NCBI RefSeq assembly: GCF_042660705.1
Contig: NZ_JBHSUQ010000001.1
Length of the DNA: 64,000 nucleotides
Strand: one strand, 5' to 3'
Origin: Undibacterium_A arcticum
Lineage (GTDB): Bacteria; Pseudomonadota; Gammaproteobacteria; Burkholderiales; Burkholderiaceae_D
Both the position numbers and the translations under genes were made by a program. Below are positions 17,287 through 28,732 of the stretch, one piece after another (position 1 is the first letter of the stretch; each line of letters starts with the position of its first letter). Under the pieces are notes generated by a model, which saw nothing but the letters and a program-made list of their open reading frames with translations, was not told the origin of the DNA and ran no database searches.

Positions 17287-20200
17287 GTACGCAAATGAGA
17301 CTCAAACGCTGGGCATGGATTTTGTCGCCGACGATACGCTCTCTGGCTTCCGCCTGGCGCGCCTGGAAGTGTTCAACTGGGGCACTTTCGATGGCCGGGT
17401 TTGGGCGCTGAATCTGGGCGGAAAGAACGCCCTGCTCACCGGCGATATCGGATCGGGCAAGTCAACGCTGGTCGATGCGGTCACAACGCTGCTGGTACCG
17501 GCGCACCGCATCGCCTACAACAAGGCCGCCGGTGCCGACAACAAGGAGCGCACGCTACGATCTTACGTGCTGGGGCATTACAAGTCCGAGCGCAATGAAG
17601 TGAGTGGAACAGCCAAGCCGGTAGCACTGCGCGACCACAACAACTACTCGGTGATCCTGGGCGTTTTTCATAACGCGGGCTATGACCAAACGGTGACGCT
17701 GGCACAGGTCTTCTGGATGAAGGATGCGCAGGGGCAACCAGCGCGTTTCTTTGTCGCGGCGGGGAGCGGCATGTCGATCATGGACGATTTCGCCAACTTC
17801 GGTAGTGACATTGCACAATTGCGCAAACGCTTGCGTGCCGTGGGCGCAGAAGTGTTTGACACCTTTCCGCCCTACGGCGCCTGGTTCCGTCGTCGCTTCG
17901 GCATCGAAAATGAACAGGCGCTGGAGTTGTTTCACCAAACGGTGTCGATGAAGTCGGTGGGTAACCTGACCGATTTCGTGCGCAGCCACATGCTCGAACC
18001 TTTTGAGGTGGCACCACGCATCACGGCCTTGATCGGCCACTTCGATGACCTGAATCGGGCGCACGAGGCCGTACTAAAGCCAAGCGGCAAGTGGAACTGC
18101 TCTCGCCGCTGGTCACCGACTGTGAGCGCCATTCATCCCTAGTCGCGCAAGCCGAGGAGCTCCGCGCCTGCCGCGAGGCGCTCAGACCCTACTTCGCTGG
18201 CCTGAAACTCGGCTTGTTGGAAAAACGTCTCGCCGGCCTGGCTGATGAATGGGTGCGGCAAGACGCTCACGTCAGACGCACTGAGCATCTGCGTGATGCG
18301 CAGCGTGCCGAAGAAGGCGAACTCAAGCGCAGCATTGCCGACAACGGCGGCGACCGTCTGGAGCGACTGGCTGTCGAAATACAGCGACTGGAACGGGAAC
18401 GAGGCGAACGCGAGCGCAAGGCAACGCGTTACGCAGAACTGGTGCGCGCAGTCGGCGAGAAGCCCGCTGAACAGGAGCCCGATTTTCTTGATCAACGCCA
18501 GCGCTTGCTCGCCCTGGCCGAAGCAGCGCGCAGCCAAGAGGCAAGTCTGCAAAACGATCTGACCGAGCATGGTGTGACTCTGCGTCAGGGCAAGCAGGAG
18601 CATGACACCGTGTCCGCCGAGATCAACAGTCTGAAAGCCCGGCGCAGCAACCTCCCCGCTGAACAGGTGGCGATGCGCGCTGCGTTGTGCAAGGCCCTCG
18701 ATTTGCCTGAGGCGGATATGCCGTTTGCCGGCGAACTGCTGCAAGTGCGGGACGATGAACGCGACTGGGAAGGGGCCGCGGAACGGCTGTTGCGCAACTT
18801 CGGCTTGTCGCTGCTGGTGCCCGATGCACATTACGCAAAAGTCGCGGATTGGGTCGACAGAACGCATCTCAGGGGACGCCTGGTTTATTTTCGGGTACGC
18901 CAGAGTTCTCGGGGCGAACTGCCCAACCTGCACCCGGACTCCCTGGCGCGCAAGCTAGACATAAAACGCGACTCGCCTTTCTACAACTGGCTGGAACGCG
19001 AATCGGCGCACCGTTTCGACGTGGCCTGCTGCGCAACACCCGAGCAGTTCCGCCGGGAGAGCCGCGCGATCACGCGTGCGGGCCAGATCAAGGCTGCCGG
19101 CGAGCGCCACGAGAAAGACGACCGTCATCGGCTGGAGGACCGCAGCCGCTATGTGCTGGGCTGGACCAACACGGCGAAGATCGCGGCGCTCGAAGCCACA
19201 GCCAGGAAGCTGGAGGCGCGGCTAGGCGAACTGGGCAGCCTGTTTGGCAAGATCCAGGCTGACCAGAACACACTCAAGGACCGCCTCACCGCACTGACGA
19301 AGCTTGACGAGTACGCCGATTTCCATGAACTCGATTGGCAGTCCGTTGCCGTGCAGTTGGCCCAGCTGACGGACGAGAAACAACGACTGGAGTCTGCCTC
19401 CGATGTGCTCAAGCAGCTGAGCGAACGGTTGATCGTGGTCGCTGCGGCCTTGAAGGACACAGAAGTCCAGCTGGAGGACCACAAAGACAAGCGCTCCAAA
19501 GCAGACCAGAAAAAGAGCGACGCCGAAGCCGCGCGCGGACAAACGCAAGAGATGCTTGATGAACCGGCCTGCGCAAGCCACGCGAGGTACTTCGAGCGAC
19601 TCGACACTATACGCAGCGAGGCCTTGGGCGAGCATCAACTGACGGTCGAATCCTGCGACAACCGCGAGCGCGAGGTGCGCGACTGGTTGCAGACCAGGAT
19701 CGATGCCGAAATCAAGAAGCTCGACCGCCTGCGCGACAAGGTCATTCAGGCGATGGCCGCGTACAGGGAAGAATTCAAACTGGAAACGGCCGAGGTGGAT
19801 GCCAGCATCGAGGCGGGCTTCGAATACCGGAACATGCTCGAACACCTGAAGGCCGACGACCTGCCTCGCTTCGAGGCGCGCTTCAAGGAACTGCTAAACG
19901 AGAACACCATCCGCGAGGTGGCCAATTTCAATTCGCAGTTGAACCGCGAGCGAGAAACCATCAAGGAGCGGATCGCGCGCATCAACGAGTCGCTGACCCA
20001 GATCGACTACAACACAGGTCGCTATATCGTGCTGGAAGCGCAGCCGACGCCCGACGCAGACATCCGCGATTTCCAGTCCGAGTTGCGCGCGTGTACCGAA
20101 GGAGCACTGACCGGCTCGGACGATGCCCAATATTCCGAAGCCAAGTTCCTGCAAGTCAAACGCATCATCGAGCGCTTTCGCGGACGGGAAGGGCAATCCG

Positions 20201-20664
20201 AGCAGGATCGCCGCTGGGCCGCCAAGGTCACCGATGTGCGCAACTGGTTCGTGTTTGCCGCCAGTGAGCGCTGGCGCGAGGACGATAGCGAACACGAACA
20301 CTATTCCGACTCGGGCGGCAAGTCGGGAGGTCAAAAAGAGAAGCTGGCCTACACCATCCTGGCGGCGAGCCTGGCCTATCAATTCGGTCTGGAATTTGGC
20401 GAAGTACGTTCCCGCTCCTTCCGTTTCGTGGTGATCGACGAAGCCTTCGGACGTGGCTCGGACGAGTCTGCGCAATACGGCCTGCGCTTGTTTGCCCAAC
20501 TCAACCTGCAGCTCCTGATCGTCACGCCGCTGCAAAAAATCCACATCATCGAACCTTTCGTTTCCAGCGTGGGATTTGTCCACAACGAGGAAGGCCGTGC
20601 CTCCAAACTGCGCAATCTCTCGATTGAGGAGTACCGTGCAGAGAAGGTGAGGATGACCGGATGA
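17279..20664 (+). CDS. jetC: Wadjet type I subunit JetC (SMC/MukB-like ATPase), one frameshift
   Basis: Reads as ~1,128 residues with one break near 18079 (a G missing in VLKAKRQVELLSPL). Walker A is GDIGSGKST at residues ~55-63. Long coiled coils flank a central hinge region, and the ABC signature (SGGKSGGQKEK, ~1010) precedes Walker B (FVVIDEAFGRG, ~1050). This head-coil-hinge-coil-head layout is the SMC-like JetC that dimerises, hydrolyses ATP and extrudes DNA in Wadjet. jetB overlaps upstream by 8 bases and jetD overlaps downstream by 4. It is distinguished from chromosomal MukB by the DUF3375 and DUF4194 neighbours and by JetD. Confidence 0.9.
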
Positions 20665-21836
20665 GCTGGACCAGGCCGGTCGACCTGCGTGCCCAGATGC
20701 AAAAGCTGTGGGACCGGGGCGAACTGCTGGCCAGTCTTGTCAATGGCGAGTCGCTATTCCCAAGGCGTTTGGCGCTCACGGTGCCTACCTCGGCTGAGAT
20801 GGCTGACCGCTTTGACGAGGTACGTGCCTGGATTGGCGACCTTCGAGCGATGCCTCACTGCCGGGTGGAGGTGCGGGAGTTCAGACACCGAGTGTTCGGC
20901 GCAAATACCGTCCCCCAGGAGGTATGGATCGATACCCTCGAACATGCGTTGGCTCTCATCGGCAAGCAGCGGGACGTCGCCCGCTTCACTGCGTTGATCG
21001 AGGTAACACGCAAACAACAGCCGCAATTGCTGGACTGGCTGGCCAAACGGCCACTGCGCGCGCTGGAGCTGGTCGACAAGTGGCGTATGCTGCTGGACAT
21101 CGTCGCTTGGCTGCAGGCCCATCCACATCCTGGCGTGTACCTGCGGCAGGTAGACCTCCCCGGCGTGCATAGCAAGTTCATCGAAGCCCATCGCGGCGTG
21201 CTCGTAGAGTTGCTGGATATCGTCTTGCTGCCCGAAGCCATTGATCCGACGGCATCCGGCGTGAGCCAATTCGCAAAGCGGTACGGATTTCGTGACAAAC
21301 CGATGCGCATCCGCTTTCGCGTTCTCGACCCGAAGCACGCCCTATTGCATGGTGCCCTCGTGCAGGACGTGACCCTTGATGCCGAGAGCTTTGCCCAACT
21401 CGATCCCAATGTCACGCGTGTGTTCATCACCGAGAACGAGATCAACTTCCTGGCCTTTCCGCAGGTCAAGGACAGCTTGCTCATCTTCGGTGCGGGATAC
21501 GGTTTCGAAATGTTGAGCCGCGCCGAATGGCTTTCGCGCTGCCGCATTCATTATTGGGGTGATATTGACACCCACGGCTTCGCGATCCTTGATCAGCTCC
21601 GCAGTCAGTTCGACCACGTGGAGTCGTTCCTGATGGACCGCAACACTTTGCTGGCATTTGAAACGCTATGGGGTGAGGAAGAGAAACAGACGCTGCGCGA
21701 CTTGCCCTGGCTGAATGCTGAGGAAACGGTACTCTACGATGATTTGCGAGACAACCGAATACGCAAGAATTTGCGTCTTGAGCAAGAAAGGATCGGCTTC
21801 GGCTGGGTAAAGTCAGCGCTATCGACGCTTACCTAG
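20661..21836 (+). CDS. jetD: Wadjet type I nuclease subunit JetD (DUF3322/DUF2220, Toprim)
   Basis: 391 residues, starting in an ATGA overlap with jetC. The N-terminal DUF3322 region (MSWTRPVDLRAQMQKLWDRG) is followed by a DUF2220 Toprim fold. It has the acidic FITENEINFLAF strand and the metal-binding WGDIDTHGFAIL (DxD, ~residue 300). In Wadjet this topoisomerase VI-A-like subunit cuts the DNA of small circles after the SMC complex extrudes them. The frame is intact. The TAG stop lies exactly at the end of a dispersed MITE-like repeat, so the native C-terminus may have been slightly altered. Confidence 0.92.
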   Translation: MSWTRPVDLRAQMQKLWDRGELLASLVNGESLFPRRLALTVPTSAEMADRFDEVRAWIGDLRAMPHCRVEVREFRHRVFGANTVPQEVWIDTLEHALALIGKQRDVARFTALIEVTRKQQPQLLDWLAKRPLRALELVDKWRMLLDIVAWLQAHPHPGVYLRQVDLPGVHSKFIEAHRGVLVELLDIVLLPEAIDPTASGVSQFAKRYGFRDKPMRIRFRVLDPKHALLHGALVQDVTLDAESFAQLDPNVTRVFITENEINFLAFPQVKDSLLIFGAGYGFEMLSRAEWLSRCRIHYWGDIDTHGFAILDQLRSQFDHVESFLMDRNTLLAFETLWGEEEKQTLRDLPWLNAEETVLYDDLRDNRIRKNLRLEQERIGFGWVKSALSTLT

Positions 21837-22015
21837 GAATCTGTCGGACCTACGGCTCGGCGCCCCCGGAGAATCGGCTGCCAAAATCTCTGAGCGATAC
21901 AGTGTCACCGGCTTTTTAGTCAATAGCTCGCTATTGACGCTGCAAATCCGGCAAAATATGCCTTGGTTCAGCACATTTTTTTCGCTTCGATCCCATAAGT
22001 CCGATTGACTCCTGG
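21834..22015. mobile_element. MITE-like element, copy A
   Basis: Homologous, in opposite orientation, to 52749-52917. Shared internal stretches include cagtgtcaccggc, gtcaatagc and ttgacgctgcaa, then tccggcaaaat. The ends carry imperfect terminal inverted repeats: left TAGGAATCTGTCGGACCTACGG, right complement CAGGAGTCAATCGGACTTATGG. About 182 bp with no ORF. The left end holds the jetD TAG stop. Confidence 0.75.
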
Positions 22016-22122
22016 ATTCAATAGGCCTCCAACCGACACTTCCCCCGATTCTCTCCACCCTCCGTTTTTCAGAAAAAAACGGCCAAATGTTCGAATCCAT
22101 GCCCATTTGCAGGTGGTTTTGC

Positions 22123-22210
22123 TATACTGCACGACAATGGGACGTTAGTTAGGTTCCGCGTTCCGCCACCAATTCCACAAAGGCCAACCGCATCCGGTTG
22201 GCTTTTTTTT
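22123..22210 (+). ncRNA. Possible short transcript: extended -10 promoter followed by a terminator
   Basis: An extended -10 (TGCTATACT) at 22120-22128 is followed about 55 bases later by a strong terminator (gccaaccg/cggttggc with eight T's, 22183-22210). Nothing between them codes for protein. This would give a ~75-nt RNA ending just before the MATE gene. It could be a small RNA, or the original downstream part of the ssrA locus displaced by the island. The promoter is predicted only from its -10. Confidence 0.35.
22183..22210 (+). terminator. Intrinsic terminator at the right side of the island
   Basis: Stem gccaaccg/cggttggc, loop catc, then eight T's. No upstream plus-strand gene other than jetD (stop at 21836) would use it. 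Confidence 0.9.
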
Positions 22211-22232
22211 CTTGCGATAACGCACGCCATCC

Positions 22233-23645
22233 ATGATGTCACAAACATTCCGTTTTTCCGCCGTCCGCACCGAAGCCATCGCCCTGTGGCGGCTGGCGTG
22301 GCCGATGCTGGTCGGCCAGCTCGCCACCGTCGGCATGGCGGTCGCCGACGTCGCCATGACCGGCCATGCCAGTGCCGAAGACCTGGCCGCCGTATCGCTG
22401 GGCGCGTCGATCTGGGCGATCGTGATTGTTACCGTGATGGGCGTGATGATGGCGATCAATGCGGTGGTCGCGCACGAGATCGGGGCCGGCGAATTGGGCC
22501 GGATTCCACATGTGGTGCGGCAGGCGTTGTGGAAGTCGCTGGGGGTCGGACTGGTCGCGTGTGTGCTGATCAATGTGGCGACACTGGTATTTGATCATCT
22601 TTTTCTCGATGCGGAAGTGCGCGACAAGGCGTCGATGTTCGTGCATGTGATCAGCATCGGCCTGCCGCCGTTTGCCGCTTACCGCGCGCTGTACGGTTAT
22701 AGCACCAGCCTGCATCAGACCAAGCCGATCATGGTGATCGCGCTGGGCGCCTTGCTGTTCAATATTTTCATCAACTGGCTGCTGATTTATGGCCATTGGG
22801 GCTTGCCGAAACTGGGTGGCGTCGGCTGCGCGGTAGCAACCGGTATCGGATTATGGCTGATGCTGGGCGCCATCCTGTTCTGGATCCGGCGTGCGCCGGC
22901 TTACCGCACGACTTACCCGTTTTCCCATTGGGAAGGTCCGAACTGGAATGAGATCGGCTCGATGCTGAAAATGGGATTGCCTATCGGCATCACTTATTTT
23001 GCCGAGGTCAGCGCATTCAGCATGGTTGGTCTGCTGGTCGCACGCTTCGGCGTGGTGACGATGTCGGCGCACCAGATTGCGCTCAATTTCGCGTCGCTGG
23101 TATTCATGGTGCCGATGAGTTTCGGCATTGGCCTGATCACCCGCGTCGGGCAGACCTTGGGCGAAGGCGATGCGGCGCGGGCGCGCTTCATTGCGTGGGT
23201 CGGAATCGGCATGTCGCTGGCGTGCGCGCTGGCTTCAGCGACCTTCATTGCGCTGTTTCGACAGCAGATTGCCGCAGCGTACACTTCGGACCCGGCAGTG
23301 CAGGCGCTGGCGGAGCATTTGTTGCTGTTTGCGGCCTTGTTCCAGCTTTCCGATGCAACCCAAGTGGCGGCATCCTGTGCGATCCGCGGCTACAAGGTGA
23401 CGCGACCGCCGATGTTGATCCATATTTTTGCGTTCTGGGGTTTCTCGCTGCCGTTGGGCTGCGTGCTCGGCTTGGCGCCCGCCTGGCTAAGCTGGGCGCC
23501 GGCGGTGCCGATGGCTGCCACCGGGTTCTGGATCGGACTGGTGACCGGCCTGACCATCGCCGCCGTGTTGCTGGTGTGGTTCCTGAACCGTCTGTCCTTG
23601 CGCCAGATACACGTGATGCGGACGGCGCTGCCGATGGCGGCCTGA
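22233..23645 (+). CDS. MATE family multidrug/Na+ efflux protein
   Basis: 470 residues with about twelve hydrophobic segments. The N-terminal half opens with AIALWRLAWPMLVGQLATVG and the second half with IGSMLKMGLPIGITYF, the internal duplication expected of MATE transporters (NorM branch). It sits in the inner membrane and would export cationic drugs against Na+ or H+. It starts two codons into a run of ATGs (22233 or 22236) and lacks an obvious strong ribosome site. It follows the island boundary and is probably part of the ancestral chromosome. Confidence 0.9.
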   Translation: MMSQTFRFSAVRTEAIALWRLAWPMLVGQLATVGMAVADVAMTGHASAEDLAAVSLGASIWAIVIVTVMGVMMAINAVVAHEIGAGELGRIPHVVRQALWKSLGVGLVACVLINVATLVFDHLFLDAEVRDKASMFVHVISIGLPPFAAYRALYGYSTSLHQTKPIMVIALGALLFNIFINWLLIYGHWGLPKLGGVGCAVATGIGLWLMLGAILFWIRRAPAYRTTYPFSHWEGPNWNEIGSMLKMGLPIGITYFAEVSAFSMVGLLVARFGVVTMSAHQIALNFASLVFMVPMSFGIGLITRVGQTLGEGDAARARFIAWVGIGMSLACALASATFIALFRQQIAAAYTSDPAVQALAEHLLLFAALFQLSDATQVAASCAIRGYKVTRPPMLIHIFAFWGFSLPLGCVLGLAPAWLSWAPAVPMAATGFWIGLVTGLTIAAVLLVWFLNRLSLRQIHVMRTALPMAA

Positions 23646-23811
23646 TCCGGTGGCAGCATCAGCCTGCCATGTGACGGGAACGGAATCTGCCTAATCCGGC
23701 GTTTTGGCAGTCTGCTCCGTAGAAAATGCAGTTCATCGCATTCCGTTGGAAGTGGGCGTTGGGCTTGGCTACAGTGGTGTCATACCAACGCAACCACCGA
23801 AAGGAAGCAAA

Positions 23812-24014
23812 ATGAACATCGCAAAAATATGGAAGCCATCGCCATCGTCGCAATCGCTCTGACTTGCGTGACCACCTACGCGGTCGCCGGCAAATCTGAA
23901 ACGGCGCGCGTGACCGCGCCGCAGGTGAGCAGTGAAAATGCCGGCGCTATCCCGACCGTCATCGTGATCGGGAAGCGTCCGACCGCAGCAGAAAAAGCAC
24001 AGATTGCAGGTTAA
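23812..24014 (+). CDS. Small exported protein of unknown function, probable frameshift at its start
   Basis: A good ribosome site (aaaggaag) precedes ATG 23812, but that frame stops after 16 codons. If one A is restored in the run at 23823-23827, the start joins the frame MEAIAIVAIALTCVTTYAVA, giving a ~67-residue protein with a clean signal peptide. The short mature part is VAGKSETARVTAPQ, then AIPTVIVIGKRPTAAEKAQIAG. Otherwise translation would have to begin at 23829 with no ribosome site. Family not recognised. It is isolated between the MATE gene and paaJ. Confidence 0.5.
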
Positions 24015-24102
24015 TATTGCCAGACTGTGAAGACTTTGCTGCGCCATTTTCACATCCAGGCCGCTTCTGGCTGTCTGTTTCACCTACTCCCTGCCTGGTC
24101 CG

Positions 24103-25305
24103 TTATACCCGTTCGATAATGATCGCAATACCCTGGCCGACGCCGATGCACATGGTGCACAGCGCATACCGCCCTTTGGTGCGTTCCAGCTGATTGAGCG
24201 CGGTCGTCACCAGTCGCGCGCCGGAGGCGCCGAGCGGGTGGCCGATCGCGATGGCACCGCCGTTCGGATTGACATGGGCGGCATCGTCAAGCAGGCCGAG
24301 GCTGCGCGTGACCGCCAGTGCCTGCGCGGCGAATGCCTCGTTCAGCTCGATCACATCCATCTGCTCGATACTGAGGCCGGTTTGCGCCAGCACCTTGCGC
24401 GCAGCCGGCGACGGGCCAAAGCCCATGATGCGCGGCGCCAGACCGGCGGTCGCCATGCCGAGCACCCGTGCGCGTGGTGTCAGACTGAATTTCGACGCCG
24501 CGGTATCCGATGCCAGCAGCACCGCGCAAGCGCCGTCATTGACGCCGGACGCGTTGCCGGCGGTGACGCTGCCGTCCGGCCGGACCACGCCTTTCAGCTT
24601 GGCGAGTGTCTCGATCGCCGTGTCAGGCCGCGGATGCTCGTCCGTGTCGAAAATTTTTGGATCGCCCTTTTTCTGCGCGATGCTGACCGGCACAATCTCG
24701 CTTTGAAAGAATCCGGCGGCATGCGCTGCCGCCCAGCGTTGCTGACTGCGCAAGGCCAGCGCGTCCTGATCGGCGCGATTGATGTTGAATTCCTGCGCGA
24801 CATTTTCGGCGGTTTCCGGCATCGAATCGATACCGTACTTGGCCTTCATCAGCGCATTGACGAAACGCCAGCCGATCGTGGTGTCTTCCATCTTCGCGCT
24901 GCGCGAGAAGGCGCTGTCGGCCTTGCCCATCACAAACGGTGCGCGCGTCATGCTCTCGACACCGCCGGCGATGATCAGACCGGCTTCACCGGCCTTGATG
25001 CTGCGCGCCCCAATGCCAATCGCGTCCATGCTGGAGCCGCACAGGCGGTTGATGGTGTTGGCCGGCACCTCGATCGGCAACCCGGCCAGCAGCGCCGCCA
25101 TGCGGCCGACGTTGCGGTTGTCTTCGCCGGCCTGGTTGGCGCAGCCGTAATACAGGTCATCCACCGCGGCCCAGTCGACGCCGGGGTTGCGCTCCATCAA
25201 TGCCTTGATCGGCAGCGCGCCGAGGTCGTCGGGTCGCACCGTCGCCAGTGCGCCGCCGTAGCGGCCGAAAGGCGTGCGGATCGCATCACAAATAAAAGCA
25301 TTCAT
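24103..25305 (-). CDS. paaJ: 3-oxoadipyl-CoA/3-oxo-5,6-dehydrosuberyl-CoA thiolase
   Basis: 400-residue thiolase for the last step of the phenylacetate pathway, releasing acetyl-CoA from 3-oxoadipyl-CoA and the dehydrosuberyl intermediate. The nucleophilic Cys is in NRLCGSSMDAI, the His in AIGHPLGASGAR and the second Cys in LCTMCIGVGQG. It is last in the paaN-G-H-I-K-J run, nine bases after paaK. PcaF of the beta-ketoadipate pathway is nearly indistinguishable; the neighbours decide for PaaJ. Confidence 0.93.
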   Translation of the reverse strand: MNAFICDAIRTPFGRYGGALATVRPDDLGALPIKALMERNPGVDWAAVDDLYYGCANQAGEDNRNVGRMAALLAGLPIEVPANTINRLCGSSMDAIGIGARSIKAGEAGLIIAGGVESMTRAPFVMGKADSAFSRSAKMEDTTIGWRFVNALMKAKYGIDSMPETAENVAQEFNINRADQDALALRSQQRWAAAHAAGFFQSEIVPVSIAQKKGDPKIFDTDEHPRPDTAIETLAKLKGVVRPDGSVTAGNASGVNDGACAVLLASDTAASKFSLTPRARVLGMATAGLAPRIMGFGPSPAARKVLAQTGLSIEQMDVIELNEAFAAQALAVTRSLGLLDDAAHVNPNGGAIAIGHPLGASGARLVTTALNQLERTKGRYALCTMCIGVGQGIAIIIERV

Positions 25306-25314
25306 TGCATGTCC

Positions 25315-26646
<1,332 letters not shown>

Positions 26647-26733
26647 GATGAGCTCCAAAACGATAAAAGAAATGCTTACTGTCTTCAGGCGGTCGGGCCG
26701 ACGCCGGCTGCGATCCGCGTATGTCCCGGTCGG

Positions 26734-27198
26734 TTACGCCAGTTGCTCCAGCGTTACCACCTCGCCCTTGATCCGGTACGAGCGGCCGCGAAACAGCGCG
26801 ATGCGGCGACCGTCCTGATTGGTCACCAGGATGTCGTAGACGCCGGTGCGGCCGGCCAGCGATTGTTCGATACCGTCCGCAGTCAACACGTCACCCAGAA
26901 GGCCGGGCGCCAGATAGTCGATGCTGCAGCCGGACGCAACCGTGTTCTGGTTATGACTGTTGCAGGCAAACGCGAACGTGCTGTCGGCCAGCGCGAAAAT
27001 GAAACCACCATGGCAAGTGTCATGGCCGTTCAGCATGTCGGCCCGGATCGTCATCGTCATGCGCGCATAGCCGGGCCGGATTTCGGCCAGCGCGATACCC
27101 ATCGCCTGGGTCGCCGGATCGCGCGCATACATGGCATCGGCGGCGGCTTGCGCCAGTCGTTGTGGATTCATCGTTGCTCCGGTAGGCGGTTCACTCAT
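26734..27198 (-). CDS. paaI: Hydroxyphenylacetyl-CoA/acyl-CoA thioesterase PaaI
   Basis: Hotdog-fold thioesterase that recovers CoA from stalled ring-hydroxylated intermediates. The active-site segment CHGGFIFALADSTFAFACN is typical. The start at 27198 overlaps the paaH stop by eight bases (ATGAGTGA), suggesting coupled translation and giving 154 residues. A later ATG (27171) is possible. Longer upstream readings run into paaH and are spurious. Confidence 0.92.
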   Translation of the reverse strand: MSEPPTGATMNPQRLAQAAADAMYARDPATQAMGIALAEIRPGYARMTMTIRADMLNGHDTCHGGFIFALADSTFAFACNSHNQNTVASGCSIDYLAPGLLGDVLTADGIEQSLAGRTGVYDILVTNQDGRRIALFRGRSYRIKGEVVTLEQLA

Positions 27199-28729
27199 GA
27201 AATTTCGCTCCCGCCGCGACTTTGCGGCGCAGCAAGGGCGACACGCGGTAGCGGTCTTCGCCATAGGTGGTTGCCAAATGGTCGAGCACGGTCACCACGC
27301 TCGGCAGCCCGATCGCATCGGCCCAGGCCAGCGGTCCGGCCGGGTAATTGACGCCCTTCTGCATTGCGATATCGACCGCCGCCGCGGTGCAGACGCCCTG
27401 ATTGACGGCATCGGCCGCCTCGTTGGCCAGCATCGCGACGGTGCGCATCACGGCCATCCCGGCCACGTCATCCAGCCGCGACACGGCCAGTCCGGCGGTC
27501 TGGAACAGGCCCACCACGCTCGCATAGGCGCTCGGGCTGCACTGATCGGCGGCGGTCAGTGCAACGCGGCTGGCGCGTCCGTAGTCCAGCGCCAGATCGA
27601 GCAGGACCGTATTCGGGTAGTCATTGACGCGTGCGCGCTCGGTTGCGCTACGACCATCGGTCAGGTACAGGCCCGCATCGCCGCAGGTAAACAGCGGCGC
27701 ATCGCCGGATTCCGCACATACCGCACCTTCGGCAACCGCAATACCGGCGTGCAGGAAGCGGGCCGCCAACTGCGCGACGATGGCTGCGCCACTGTGACTG
27801 CTCACTGCTGATGGTCTGACCTGCGTCGGTTCGGACTGCGGCTGCGCTGCAGTCGCATCGTCGCCATAACGGTAAAAACCGCGTCCGCTCTTGCGCCCGA
27901 GAAAACCGGCATTCACCAGCTCCTGCTGGATCAGCGACGGCGTGAAACGCGGGTCGCAGAAATACGCATTGAACACCGACTGCGTCACTGAAAAATTGAC
28001 GTCGTGGCCGATCATGTCCATCAGCTCGAACGGCCCCATGCGAAATCCGCCGGATTCGCGCAGCACTGCGTCGATCGTGGCCGGTTCGGCCGCCTGCTCG
28101 TTCAGCAGTCGCAGCGCCTCCGCATAGTAAGGCCGCGCCACCCGGTTGACGATGAAGCCGGGCGTCGATTTGGCATGCACCGGGCTCTTGCCCCACGCCG
28201 CAGCCGTCGCGTACACGGTATCGGCGATGGCGCGCTCGGTCGCCAGACCTTCGACCACTTCGACCAGCGCCATCAACGGCACCGGGTTGAAGAAATGCAT
28301 GCCCACCAGCCGCCCGGGCGATGCCAGTTTGGCGCCGATCGCGGTCACCGAGATCGACGAGGTATTGGTGGCGAGGATGCAACCGGCACCGACCACCGCT
28401 TCCAGCTCGGCGAACAGCGCGCGCTTGAGGTCCAGATTCTCGACAATCGCTTCCACCACCAGACCGGCGTCGGCCAGTTCGGCCAGGTTGCTCGCCGCTT
28501 GCAGGCGGTTGCCGGCAGCCTCGGCATCGGCGGCGCTCGTCCGACCCTTGTCGGCCAGCTTCTGATACATGTTGCGGATATCGGTCAGCGCCTTGGCGAC
28601 CGTTTCCGGCCGGGTGTCGTACAGCTTGACGCGATGGCCGGCGGCGGCCGCAGTCTGCGCGATGCCGGCGCCCATCGCGCCGCTGCCGACCACGGCGACG
28701 ATACACGATGACGGTAATGCAGCGCTCAT
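27191..28729 (-). CDS. paaH: 3-hydroxyacyl-CoA dehydrogenase PaaH
   Basis: 512-residue NAD-dependent dehydrogenase oxidising 3-hydroxyadipyl-CoA. It has the Rossmann motif VVGSGAMGAGIAQ, the conserved HFFNPVPLMALVEV and the C-terminal domain STPGFIVNRVARPYYAEA. The length fits PaaH with its extra C-terminal duplicated domain (a second KGVNYPAGPLAWAD segment). It lies three bases after the paaG stop. Confidence 0.95.
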   Translation of the reverse strand: MSAALPSSCIVAVVGSGAMGAGIAQTAAAAGHRVKLYDTRPETVAKALTDIRNMYQKLADKGRTSAADAEAAGNRLQAASNLAELADAGLVVEAIVENLDLKRALFAELEAVVGAGCILATNTSSISVTAIGAKLASPGRLVGMHFFNPVPLMALVEVVEGLATERAIADTVYATAAAWGKSPVHAKSTPGFIVNRVARPYYAEALRLLNEQAAEPATIDAVLRESGGFRMGPFELMDMIGHDVNFSVTQSVFNAYFCDPRFTPSLIQQELVNAGFLGRKSGRGFYRYGDDATAAQPQSEPTQVRPSAVSSHSGAAIVAQLAARFLHAGIAVAEGAVCAESGDAPLFTCGDAGLYLTDGRSATERARVNDYPNTVLLDLALDYGRASRVALTAADQCSPSAYASVVGLFQTAGLAVSRLDDVAGMAVMRTVAMLANEAADAVNQGVCTAAAVDIAMQKGVNYPAGPLAWADAIGLPSVVTVLDHLATTYGEDRYRVSPLLRRKVAAGAKFHE

Positions 28730-28732
28730 CCG

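Noticed and set aside
16638..21836. Chromosomal MukBEF condensin
   Set aside because: The kleisin-like gene is DUF3375, the KITE is DUF4194, and a Toprim DUF2220 gene follows; that set defines Wadjet, and MukBEF is not expected in betaproteobacteria.
22160..22176. A direct repeat of the tmRNA 3' end (attR) at the right border of the island
   Set aside because: Only short scattered identity (ttcc, cgcc, acca) with the ssrA end; below what would be convincing. Kept as a weak hint in a finding.
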